Of a stretch of DNA of 64,000 nucleotides, positions 55,290 through 62,643 are shown one piece after another; within the stretch, counting starts at the first letter, position 1; the number at the start of each line of letters is the position of its first letter. Below the pieces are notes generated by a model. It was given only the letters and a program-made list of their open reading frames with translations. It was not told where the DNA came from and ran no database searches. The stretch is from Phycisphaerales bacterium (GTDB lineage Bacteria > Planctomycetota > Phycisphaerae > Phycisphaerales > UBA1924). The stretch spans positions 1-64,000 of the forward strand of contig JADLCM010000057.1 of assembly GCA_020847175.1 (NCBI GenBank). The letters are read 5' to 3'. A program made the position numbers and the translations under genes.

Positions 55290-55610
55290 TCAATCTTCGG
55301 CACCATTCCCAGCCAGAAGCGGCTGCGCCGCCGTAATGACTTCCGTCAGCCCACGCATGCCCCGTAGCAACGCATCGGCAGAGAGGTCCTCGATCAGTCC
55401 CGTCATGTTCGCGATGAACGACTGGAACTTGGCCGTGCGCTCTTCGACCGCCGCAATGTTCGTACCAATGAACTCAAGCGTCAGAGCGTCGCGCTGGGCT
55501 CGCGCCGCGTCCTTCTGCCGCTGGGTCGCCTGCCTGCTCTTCGAGATGGCATCCAGCGCATCCTTGGCCCGGAGGTACGCAGCCTGGGCCTGTTCGTTGG
55601 TGAGTGTCAT
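55290..55610 (-). CDS. Small coiled-coil protein, unknown
   Basis: A 106-residue helical protein. Residues 5-50 are rich in Ala, Lys, Gln and Arg and should form a coiled coil. The C-terminal half (FQSFIANMTGLIEDLSADALL) is amphipathic. AGGAG seven bases before the ATG, overlapping the stop of the preceding gene, supports real translation. The family is not recognised. It belongs to the nuclease operon. Confidence 0.55.
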   Translation of the reverse strand: MTLTNEQAQAAYLRAKDALDAISKSRQATQRQKDAARAQRDALTLEFIGTNIAAVEERTAKFQSFIANMTGLIEDLSADALLRGMRGLTEVITAAQPLLAGNGAED

Positions 55611-55619
55611 GAGCCGCTC

Positions 55620-55820
55620 CTAGTTGCTCTTCTCGTATACGGCGAACGCCTGTCGAAGTGCGATCACCGTCTCGATGATCCGCACGGGGGAGGGAATCAC
55701 GATCTCGGGATTCATCACCGCCTGCTGAAGCGCCGCGTGGGCGGCCTGCATCTGGCGGATTAGCAGCACGTAATGCGACATCACATCTCGGTACGCCAAG
55801 AGATTCTGATCGATCACCAA
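55620..55820 (-). CDS. Small helical protein, unknown, start uncertain
   Basis: About 66 residues of helical sequence (LLIRQMQAAHAALQQAV, then IIETVIALRQAFAVYE), first in the nuclease operon. No ATG is present; TTG at 55820 or GTG at 55817 could serve. The frame stays coding-like about 15 codons further upstream (CWGVLRRLVDEAL) before hitting TAG, so the true start may be a non-standard codon there, or the gene may have lost its 5' end. Confidence 0.4.
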   Translation of the reverse strand: MVIDQNLLAYRDVMSHYVLLIRQMQAAHAALQQAVMNPEIVIPSPVRIIETVIALRQAFAVYEKSN

Positions 55821-56025
55821 GGCTTCGTCGACCAGCCGACGAAGGACACCCCAGCACTCGACAGGCTAGAACTGTCACAAGCCCCCCCCGGATGTGTGCA
55901 GCCGTTCACCCTCATAGTTCCCCAGGATCGATAAGAGGTTGCCAAGTCGCAGGACTGTCGAGGTGGTTCTTGTTCTCCTCTTCGATGTACGAGTCAATGC
56001 TCTGCTTTAGCACTTGACCACTGCG

Positions 56026-56172
56026 TCACTCTAGCCGCACCGTCAGTGTCGCCACTGCCAGTAACGCACCAACACACAGTCGGCGCCCCTGTCGGGTCCT
56101 CACATCACGCAGTCGCATCGCAATCGTAATAGCGACAATGACCACGGCAGCCCCGATGACAAGTAGCTCCAC
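56026..56172 (-). CDS. Possible 48-residue membrane peptide
   Basis: A GTG at 56172, with GGGAG seven bases upstream, opens a 48-codon frame. It encodes a hydrophobic helix (VIGAAVVIVAITIAMRLR), a basic loop and a second short hydrophobic segment. Such two-helix peptides occur as toxins or regulators, but nothing specific identifies this one. Only the start signal and helix pattern support it. Confidence 0.3.
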   Translation of the reverse strand: MELLVIGAAVVIVAITIAMRLRDVRTRQGRRLCVGALLAVATLTVRLE

Positions 56173-56685
56173 AGCGTGGCTCCCTTGTGCCGAACAACAT
56201 GTCGCACTGTCGCACGCTCGATGGTCGGTGTGCATTTGTCAACTGGAGCTCTTCTGGCGTATCGGAGCAAGGCAGTTGTAGGCCAGCCCAACTCGCGACC
56301 ACGACGAAGTGGAGCCAGCCCCCTGGTCCGTTGCCTATCGCCAAAGGTGCTCAAGTGGCGGTGCGTGCAGCGTGCCTCATCGCCATTGAGCGCCTTCACT
56401 CGCGCCCGACATCCGAACGCGAGTGCGGGTTCAGCCCATTCACCCCAGCATCCAGCGCCGCTCTCGGTGGTTGCCTCACCCGTGACGGCCGCCCAGGACA
56501 ACCATCGCGACGTTGGGCTTGCGAACTGGCGCGCGTTAGTGGCTCGTGGCAGGGTGCCCACAGGACGAACTGATTCACGCGACTCGTGGCCCCCGGACAG
56601 TGTGTGGAAGACGCTGAGGCTCGCTAGGAATGCCTGAAACGTAGATCGGGCGGCCAAGTAAGGGCCATCCCTTCGGTTGGACACG
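56173..56685. other. Region without a convincing gene
   Basis: About 510 bases of lower-GC sequence between the small membrane peptide and the LamG gene. Frames on both strands are long but lack plausible starts, motifs and coherent codon usage. It marks the beginning of the compositionally distinct right part of the window. Confidence 0.35.
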
Positions 56686-57654
56686 TCACGGGCACGGAAG
56701 AGAGAAGAGGCCGAGGTAAAAGAAGAAGTCATCCGCATCGGCGTCGCCGTCGGGGATGCCGTAGGTTGGCTCATTGGGATCACTGCTGCCCGTCAGGTCG
56801 ACAGCGACAAGGTTGTTGATGACAAACTGGTCGAAGAAATAGAAGAAGTCATCGGCATCGGCATCGCCATCGGCGACGCCATAGGTGAGGTCGTTGGCGT
56901 CGCTGCTGCCGGTCAAGTCCCCCGGACACGCCGGGCCTTCCGTGGCCATATACAGCTGATGTACCTCCGATGCCGACAGTGCACGGTCATACAGCGCGAC
57001 GTCGTTCATCAGGCCGCCGAAGGCGAGCCCTGCCTCAGCAGAGCCGAACTTGAGCGGTGCCGAGCTCGCTAGCACATAACCGGGAACTCCCCGTGACCCA
57101 ATGTTGGCGCCGTTGAGGTAGAACGTGGTCCAGCCGTTGGCATTATCCGTCACGACTGCGAGATGGTACCACTGAGACGTGTCAGGGAAGAACTCGTCGG
57201 ATTCAATGAAGATCCGTTCCTGGTTGAAGTCGTTCACGTGCCACACGAACGTGTGGGTCGGGCCGAACACGGTGTAGCCGTAGTTGATCAACCACTTGGG
57301 ACGAAACCCGGGACCGTCGTCTTGCGCGATGAAGGTGCTGTTGGTCCCGCTCAATGTCGCTCCATTCCCGTTGAACCAGAATGCGACTGTCCACCCCGGA
57401 AGCGTGTGAGACGGGTATCGCGGATGATCGGTGGCCACGACTTTGTCCGTTCCTAGGTGGAATGCCTCGTGGCCGCTTACCCGACCCGGGACATAGCTGC
57501 CTGCGAACGTTCCGTGGTTGCCAGTCGGGGAGGAATCCCGAGCGGTGCGGTGCCCGGACCAGTATCCGACCAGACCGTCCGTCGATACCTGCGCTACCGC
57601 TCCGCTGGCCAACACCAAGGAACAGACGATCGAGAGGAAGGCGGACCGTTTCAT
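56686..57654 (-). CDS. Secreted LamG-domain protein with two dockerin-like repeats
   Basis: A 322-residue protein with a signal peptide (MKRSAFLSIVCSLVLASGAVAQ), then a LamG/concanavalin-like lectin domain (about residues 28-235: LVGYWSGHRTARDSSPTGNHG, WTVAFWFNG, YHLAVVTDN, YDRALSASEVHQLY). At the end are two copies of a Ca-loop motif: DLTGSSDANDLTYGV with DGDADADDFFYFFDQF, and DLTGSSDPNEPTYGI with DGDADADDFFFYLGLF. These acidic, dockerin/EF-hand-like units also occur inside the RHS fragments further right. It probably binds glycans outside the cell. GGAGG is five bases from the ATG at 57654. Confidence 0.8.
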   Translation of the reverse strand: MKRSAFLSIVCSLVLASGAVAQVSTDGLVGYWSGHRTARDSSPTGNHGTFAGSYVPGRVSGHEAFHLGTDKVVATDHPRYPSHTLPGWTVAFWFNGNGATLSGTNSTFIAQDDGPGFRPKWLINYGYTVFGPTHTFVWHVNDFNQERIFIESDEFFPDTSQWYHLAVVTDNANGWTTFYLNGANIGSRGVPGYVLASSAPLKFGSAEAGLAFGGLMNDVALYDRALSASEVHQLYMATEGPACPGDLTGSSDANDLTYGVADGDADADDFFYFFDQFVINNLVAVDLTGSSDPNEPTYGIPDGDADADDFFFYLGLFSLPCP

Positions 57655-57782
57655 ATACACCTCCGTCAGACGTTAAGAGGAGTCACTGCGACACGGTGAC
57701 AGCAGTGTACCGCAACGAACGGTGGAGGAGGCATTCTCATCGGCACAATGACATTAAATGACATCGTCAGAGCGGCCCGCAG

Positions 57783-58265
57783 TCACAAGGTGCCGGAAGG
57801 GCAGTCGCAGGCATCCCCGCGAGTACCTGCAAGGTCTCCGGCGTTGAGGCCATGCGGCGTGCCATACGGCTCATACCACGCCCGCTCCACGATCCGCCCG
57901 TTCTCCGGCAGCAAGGCCACCACATCCGCCCGCCAGTTCTGGCAGTAGTACACGCGGCGTTCGAGCGTTGAATCCGCCGCCTCGGTCCAATCATCCTCGT
58001 GGTCGTCGCGCAGGATCACGGCATCAATGTACGAACCGCCGCCGTAGCCGCCGTGGCCCACGTTGTGGTGCACGAACTGTTCTTTGGGATGGGTGTCCAC
58101 GCCGCTCCCGTTGGCCCGGCGATACGCCGCCACCTGCTGCCACCGCTCATTGTACACGAAGTGCACCTTCGGATCATCGGTATTCACGCTGCCGTCGGGC
58201 GCCCCGCCGCCGGAGCGGGTCGTGTCGGAATGCCAGGTGATGCGGTGCCCGAGGCCGCAATACAC
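57783..58265 (-). pseudogene. Orphan RHS fragment A, truncated, without a toxin domain
   Basis: About 160 residues from an RHS/YD-repeat core: FVYNERWQQVAAYRR, YIDAVILRDDHEDDWTEAAD, RRVYYCQNWRADVVALLPEN, IVERAWYEPYGTPHG. It stops within 30 residues of EPYGTPHG, before the RDPxG core end, so no variable tip remains. A GTG at 58265 with AGAAGG nearby could start it. It lies 16 bases behind the exported protein at 58282-59292 and is the most distal member of the array. DDHEDDW through EPYGTPHG is nearly identical to fragment B. Confidence 0.7.
57865..58012. repeat. RHS-core direct repeat shared by fragments A and B
   Basis: About 150 bases encoding DDHEDDW through EPYGTPHG match 60430-60583 closely. 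Similarity stops sharply at the GTGGTCGTC near 58012, where B instead begins its own start codon region. This gives a different cassette border from the A/B/C border at ERAW. Confidence 0.75.
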
Positions 58266-58281
58266 ACTTAGCCCTTCTCGG

Positions 58282-59292
58282 CTACTCCCATGAATACGCC
58301 CAGACCCACTGACGGTCCGACGGCTCCTTGACGCTGTCTGGGAGGCGTTGCTTCCACCAGGGCCACGGAAAGCCACTCGACACCGCCAAAGGCGCGTACA
58401 AATCCCATGCTGCCTCGACATCGTCAGTTGTCGTGACGGACAGTCGCATGGGTGCCGACTGTGGAACGTTTGTGATGCTGGGCTGCGCATCGGTAGCTTT
58501 GCACACCAGCCATCGCCACTCCCGCCGTGAATGGTCACGAATGGCAATCGCCTTCGGGAACTGCCACCCAAACTGCCCCAAGGTTGATCTCTCTTGCCGA
58601 AGAAGTTGCTCGCCCGTTGCAACACGAATGACAATGACCGTGGCAGGATCGCACTGAATGGCAAGGGTGTCGTCACCGTGGGCTGCCATATAACACGCCT
58701 GCTCCGCACCGGCTAAGGCGACCGAAGGCCCTTGGCTCTTGCGGTAGTCCCACCTCAGGACTTCACCCCGCGCTTTCAATACAAAGGCGAGCCCTGCCAA
58801 CTCAATGACTTGCCTCCACTCTGAGTCAATGTCTAACGTGTAGGTTGCCCCATCGGCACAGAGAAGAGACACTGCGCCGCCGCTCGCGAGCCACACAACG
58901 TCGGAAGACGCAAAGCCAGCCCGTTGTGCAATGCCTAGGTCGCTGTGGAGCACACCGGCGTCGCTCCACCGTAAATACTCTACAGCGGTCGGGTCGGTTT
59001 GCGTCCCAGCAGAACTTGTGGTATATAACACAGCATTCATGTCTGGTGAGAGCACGGCGCGGTCCGCGCGTGCGAATCGATCGTCATTGCACAACATCTG
59101 CACAAACCGGGTCATATCCGGCGGGTACTGCACCTTTCCCGGAACATACGCGCTCAACGAGAGCGGCGAGCCGGATGCTTGGTCTTTCATTAGCATCAAA
59201 GGCGGGTTTGTCTGCCACTGTGCGCAACAACCGGACGTTAGCGCAAACACGACCCCGCATATGGCGCGGATCATCAAGTTGCCCGCATGCAT
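58282..59292 (-). CDS. Exported protein, putative immunity partner of RHS tip B
   Basis: A 336-residue protein starting with a signal sequence (MIRAICGVVFALTSGC; the SGC might be a lipobox, but residue -3 is Thr). The remainder alternates short beta strands with tryptophans (VEYLRWSDAGVL, VVWLASGGAVSLL, VLRWDYRKS), suggesting a beta-propeller-like fold. TGGAG is seven bases upstream of the ATG at 59292. It directly follows the RHS fragment with the cysteine-rich tip (gap about 85 bases), the position an immunity gene would occupy. No family is recognised; the immunity role is inference from arrangement. Confidence 0.6.
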   Translation of the reverse strand: MHAGNLMIRAICGVVFALTSGCCAQWQTNPPLMLMKDQASGSPLSLSAYVPGKVQYPPDMTRFVQMLCNDDRFARADRAVLSPDMNAVLYTTSSAGTQTDPTAVEYLRWSDAGVLHSDLGIAQRAGFASSDVVWLASGGAVSLLCADGATYTLDIDSEWRQVIELAGLAFVLKARGEVLRWDYRKSQGPSVALAGAEQACYMAAHGDDTLAIQCDPATVIVIRVATGEQLLRQERSTLGQFGWQFPKAIAIRDHSRREWRWLVCKATDAQPSITNVPQSAPMRLSVTTTDDVEAAWDLYAPLAVSSGFPWPWWKQRLPDSVKEPSDRQWVWAYSWE

Positions 59293-59377
59293 GCAAGTGC
59301 TCCAGTCACAAGAGTAGGTCGACCTTACCCGTCGGCTCGCAACGCAGTGTCCTTCCGTGATCGCGCCGGGTCTGTTG

Positions 59378-60595
59378 CTAGGGTCGCGGGGATGTGCCCG
59401 GGCAAACGCCGTTGAACAGATAGGAATCGTACGTCACGGTCCTAATGATACCGCTGATCTTGCAGCACCCAATATCAACATCGATGGGTGTATTCAGATC
59501 AAACGGCGGATGATCGCCGAGTGTGATCTTCTTAGCAGGGTGCCTAACGCTGCAAGTGCAGCGAGCGCCGGTGCCGCAGGTGGGGTTCGCACCGCCGAAC
59601 AGGCGATTGACCAGCTTGCAAGCGTAGCGGTTCGCGTACCACCTAATAACATCGTCGCAACAACACCATCCCTCGGTCGTCAAAGACGCCCATACCACCG
59701 TGCAGTTAGAAAACACGAGTCGTTCGCAATCGCCGCTGTAACACTGGCCATCTCCTCCACCGCGAGAACTTTCTGGTACGTGTGTTGGAAGGACGCATGT
59801 TCCAGAGGTGTGTCCGCAGGATGATGAGTCCTGGCTTTGTGGGTGTGTTAACGCGACTGTCGTGCCGCTACCGACTGCGCCGCGTCCGCATGCGGGCACC
59901 GGTGCCTGCATCGACACACTGTCGGAGAAAGCGCCCGTCGCATCCAGTCCGGACACCGCCCGCGAAGCCACGTACTCATACAACCCCATCCCATCCACGT
60001 ATCCCATCGGATCTCTGCGCGTCCAGCGTCCGACCTCGGGATAGAGAACGCGATTGCGGACGTGATACCGCTTGACATGCGGGTCCCATTCGTAGCCCGC
60101 CAACCCTCTCCTGTTCCGCAGGTTGCCTGCGCCGTGCGAGGCAGTCGCTCCATCATGCCCTGCCGAGAGCACGTTGCGTCCAAGGGATGCCGCGGTGCCG
60201 AAGACATCGAGGTAGTAGAAGTAATCGTCGCTGTCGATGGTTCCGTTCGGACGTCCGTACTCTCCGTCTCCGGGGTCCGACGAACCCGTCATGTCGCTCA
60301 GCGCGGCACTCACGCCGAACAAATCGAGGTACACAAACGAGTCATCCGCATCAGCATCCCCATCCGGCACCAAGTAGTGGTCATTGGTGTCGTCACTCGT
60401 GCCACTGACATCCGCCGGGCTCATGCCGTGAGGGGTTCCGTAGGGCTCGTACCAGGCTCTCTCCACGATCCGCCCATTCTCGGCCAGCAGCGCCACCACA
60501 TCCGCCCGCCAGTTCTGGCAGTAGAGCACGCGGCGTTCGAGCGTCGAATCCGCCGCCTCGGTCCAATCGTCCTCGTGGTCGTCCAAGGAATGCAT
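59378..60595 (-). CDS. Orphan RHS fragment B with cysteine-rich C-terminal tip
   Basis: A 405-residue product. Residues 6-58 are RHS core (DDHEDDW to EPYGTPHG). Residues 59-155 are an insertion with two dockerin-like units (DGDADADDSFVYLDLF; NGTIDSDDYFYYLDVF). Residues 159-208 are the canonical RHS core end (GYEWDPHVKRYHVRNRVLYP, RWTRRDPMGYVDGMGLYEY). After LDATG (about 221) comes a unique tip of about 184 residues with 16 cysteines, including CCC and GCC clusters, of no family I recognise. It starts two bases after the upstream partner's stop, with no signal peptide of its own. It is probably a displaced toxin cassette. Confidence 0.75.
   Translation of the reverse strand: MHSLDDHEDDWTEAADSTLERRVLYCQNWRADVVALLAENGRIVERAWYEPYGTPHGMSPADVSGTSDDTNDHYLVPDGDADADDSFVYLDLFGVSAALSDMTGSSDPGDGEYGRPNGTIDSDDYFYYLDVFGTAASLGRNVLSAGHDGATASHGAGNLRNRRGLAGYEWDPHVKRYHVRNRVLYPEVGRWTRRDPMGYVDGMGLYEYVASRAVSGLDATGAFSDSVSMQAPVPACGRGAVGSGTTVALTHPQSQDSSSCGHTSGTCVLPTHVPESSRGGGDGQCYSGDCERLVFSNCTVVWASLTTEGWCCCDDVIRWYANRYACKLVNRLFGGANPTCGTGARCTCSVRHPAKKITLGDHPPFDLNTPIDVDIGCCKISGIIRTVTYDSYLFNGVCPGTSPRP
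59984..60466. repeat. RHS-core direct repeat, copy B
   Basis: About 480 bases encoding EPYGTPHG through YVDGMG are repeated in the same orientation at 62038-62518 with only scattered differences, many of them synonymous. The flanking tips and partners are unrelated. This is the homology along which cassettes could recombine. Confidence 0.85.
60430..60583. repeat. RHS-core direct repeat, partner of 57865-58012
   Basis: The copy of the A/B shared segment in fragment B. It partly overlaps the longer repeat shared by B and C, so the three fragments retain nested spans of one ancestral RHS core. Confidence 0.75.
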
Positions 60596-60597
60596 TG

Positions 60598-61317
60598 TTA
60601 CCTAATACGAACGTTCGGAGTGGCCACATCTATCACTACCGTCGCCACAATGCCACGGGCATCCTCAATGTCTAGCTCCATGTTGCTTGGCAGAGCAAGC
60701 CCCGCGCTCTCACCCCTTTGTATGCGATCACGGAAAGCAGGGGATATGGACCACTTGACTCGAGGAACCCGAAGCTCAAGCCGCCGCTCCTCGCCGGAAC
60801 TCAGAACCACAGAGACATCCCGACCATCACTTTGGAGCTGCACAGTGGTGTCTCGCTTCATTAGCGGCCGATAGCACGCGTTGTCACAACAATACATTAG
60901 ATTATTGGCAAGCTGACTGGCCAACATGGTGTGGTCAACTACAATGATCCCCGCAGTGTGATTGACAAGGCGCACTGTTATTAGCGCGCCATCGTTGATT
61001 GTCTCCGAGAGTACCTCCAATTGCACCAGGAGCAGTTCATGGTTGCACTGTGACGAGCGATCACTCCCGGAGGGCGGATTCCCTTGAAAGAACGGAATGT
61101 TGCTACCAGTTTGCTCAACGGGAGAGTTCTCACGCGACTCATCGGCGAGGCATCGCGCATGTCGTGCGGTAGCAACAAGCGCCGCACATACCATTGCGAC
61201 AGCACTAGCCGCTGCCAACCAGTGCCTAGTACGCTGGATCGTCCGACAGCCGCACGTCTGTGCAGCGCCGTGCCGCCTTGTACAATGGTGAAGTGCGGTG
61301 TTAAGTTGATGCATCAT
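60598..61317 (-). CDS. Membrane-anchored protein, putative immunity partner of the M76-like tip
   Basis: A 239-residue protein with a short basic N terminus and one hydrophobic helix (HWLAAASAVAMVCAALVATA, near residues 32-51), then an extracytoplasmic beta-rich domain (ITVRLVNHTAGIIVVDHT, then DVSVVLSSGEERRLELRV, and IVATVVIDVATP). Its ATG at 61317 overlaps the TGA of the RHS/metallopeptidase gene as ATGA, so the two are translated together, as toxin and immunity genes often are. The family is unknown; immunity is inferred from coupling and position. Confidence 0.65.
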   Translation of the reverse strand: MMHQLNTALHHCTRRHGAAQTCGCRTIQRTRHWLAAASAVAMVCAALVATARHARCLADESRENSPVEQTGSNIPFFQGNPPSGSDRSSQCNHELLLVQLEVLSETINDGALITVRLVNHTAGIIVVDHTMLASQLANNLMYCCDNACYRPLMKRDTTVQLQSDGRDVSVVLSSGEERRLELRVPRVKWSISPAFRDRIQRGESAGLALPSNMELDIEDARGIVATVVIDVATPNVRIR

Positions 61318-62531
61318 GCGCCTCGCAATGTGCCATTCAATGCGCCGCTCGCTGTCGTGCCAGCAGCATCGCCAGATCTTCGCGGATTCCAGGGAAATGG
61401 CTGTCGAATGCACTGCCCAATCTCCAGCGGGCAAGGACTGTCTCCCAATGAGACGCACCGCTTCCTTGCTGACTCGAGGAGCATTGGAAGTCCCCTGCAA
61501 TTGTCAGGCTCAACGGAGCGGCGCGCTTGGCGAAATAGGCACTCGCACGCTGTTTCTCCTGGTAAGCGTCGTGACCCCCCTGTGCAGCATTGCCCGGCGC
61601 GATTGTATGCACGGAGTTCTGTACATACTTTCTTATTGCAGTTAGTAGGCCGATCCTCACCGGGGTGTGTTGGGGGGTCAGTTGTGTGGCTGCAGTCTCC
61701 ACCGCTGCGACAGTCGTCGAGTGCGTGCGACAGTTCGTGAACAAGAACATCACATGTCGACCCGGGCAGGATTAGTATCTCCCGTTCCGAGGCCTTACCG
61801 TTTGCGCTGCAGTTGTAGTACGAAAAGCCATTGACGTCGGAGGCGCAACGAATGTTGTACACAAAGCCTGGAGAGCACGCATCAAGCGACTCTTGAATCT
61901 GACGTACGGCAGGGTCATCCTGACGACAGCGGTAAAGGGTGTATTCGCAGGCCCAATTATCACCTGGGCGCGACGCGGCGAATAGTCCGTACGGGTCTGC
62001 AAGAGTAGCTGTCGCGGATTGCGCATGCTCATAGACCCCCATCCCATCCACATACCCCATCGGGTCTCTTCTCGTCCATCTCCCGATCTCGGGGTAGAGA
62101 ACCCGGTTCCTGACGTGGTAGCGGCGGACATGCGGATCCCATTCGTAGCCAGCCAAGCCGCGCCGGTTGCGCAGGTTGCCGGCGCGATGCGAGGCGGTCG
62201 CGCCGTCGTGGCCTGCGGAAAGCACGTTGCGACCCAGGTTCGCGGCGGCCGAGTATTGATCCAAGAAGTAGAAGTAATCGTCGCTATCGACGGTGCCGTT
62301 CGGCCTGCCGTACTCCCCATCGCCGGGATCGGAAGAACCCGTCATGTCACTCAGCGCGGCACTCACGCCGAACAAATCGAGGTAAACGAATGAATCATCC
62401 GCATCAGCATCCCCGTCCGGCACCAAGTAGTGATCGTTGGTATCGTCACTCGTCCCGCTGAAGTCCGCCGGGCTCATGCCGTGAGGAGTCCCGTACGGCT
62501 CATTCCACGCCCTTTCCAGCATGCAGCCCAT
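61314..62531 (-). CDS. Orphan RHS fragment C with M76/ATP23-like metallopeptidase tip
   Basis: A 405-residue product. EPYGTPHG is at 11-18, paired dockerin-like units at 38-95, and the RHS core end at 119-169 (GYEWDPHVRRYHVRN, RRDPMGYVDGMGVYE). After DPYG (179-182) comes a tip with a zinc-peptidase motif VHELSHALDDC (HExxH at 265-269), followed by CTELRAY (303-309). HExxHxxDxCR plus CTExRA is the arrangement of the M76 (ATP23) peptidases. The tip is rich in cysteines, so it probably works outside the cytoplasm. AGGAG lies five bases before the ATG at 62531. It is coupled to its downstream partner by ATGA. Confidence 0.75.
   Translation of the reverse strand: MGCMLERAWNEPYGTPHGMSPADFSGTSDDTNDHYLVPDGDADADDSFVYLDLFGVSAALSDMTGSSDPGDGEYGRPNGTVDSDDYFYFLDQYSAAANLGRNVLSAGHDGATASHRAGNLRNRRGLAGYEWDPHVRRYHVRNRVLYPEIGRWTRRDPMGYVDGMGVYEHAQSATATLADPYGLFAASRPGDNWACEYTLYRCRQDDPAVRQIQESLDACSPGFVYNIRCASDVNGFSYYNCSANGKASEREILILPGSTCDVLVHELSHALDDCRSGGDCSHTTDPPTHPGEDRPTNCNKKVCTELRAYNRAGQCCTGGSRRLPGETACECLFRQARRSVEPDNCRGLPMLLESARKRCVSLGDSPCPLEIGQCIRQPFPWNPRRSGDAAGTTASGALNGTLRGA
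62038..62518. repeat. RHS-core direct repeat, copy C
   Basis: The second copy of the segment at 59984-60466. Similarity ends abruptly at both borders: into the metallopeptidase tip on the low-coordinate side and at ERAW on the high-coordinate side. Confidence 0.85.
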
Positions 62532-62643
62532 CCTGACTCCTGTTCCGACGCCCTCCACGAAGCCAGCAGGAGACCTATACCAATCTCAATTACAGCGCAA
62601 CCGCACCTGCGCCGTACAGCGCTGCGCTTGGAGTTGAAGCGCG

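Noticed and set aside
53372..55820. Reading the nuclease operon as a phage-defence system
   Set aside because: The nuclease has a signal peptide and no sensor or switch protein is visible. A secreted effector or nutritional nuclease is the simpler reading.
55882..55889. C8 homopolymer as a programmed frameshift site
   Set aside because: Neither frame across the run joins two coding segments without hitting stops, so there is no evidence of a frameshifted gene.
56100..56783. A 227-codon minus-strand frame before the LamG gene
   Set aside because: It runs through the 3' end of the LamG gene in another frame and shows no start signal, motif or codon bias.
58266..58709. Upstream extension of RHS fragment A into a longer protein
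   Set aside because: The extension overlaps the well-supported exported protein at 58282-59292 and has no RHS-like sequence; similarity begins only at about YCGLGHR.
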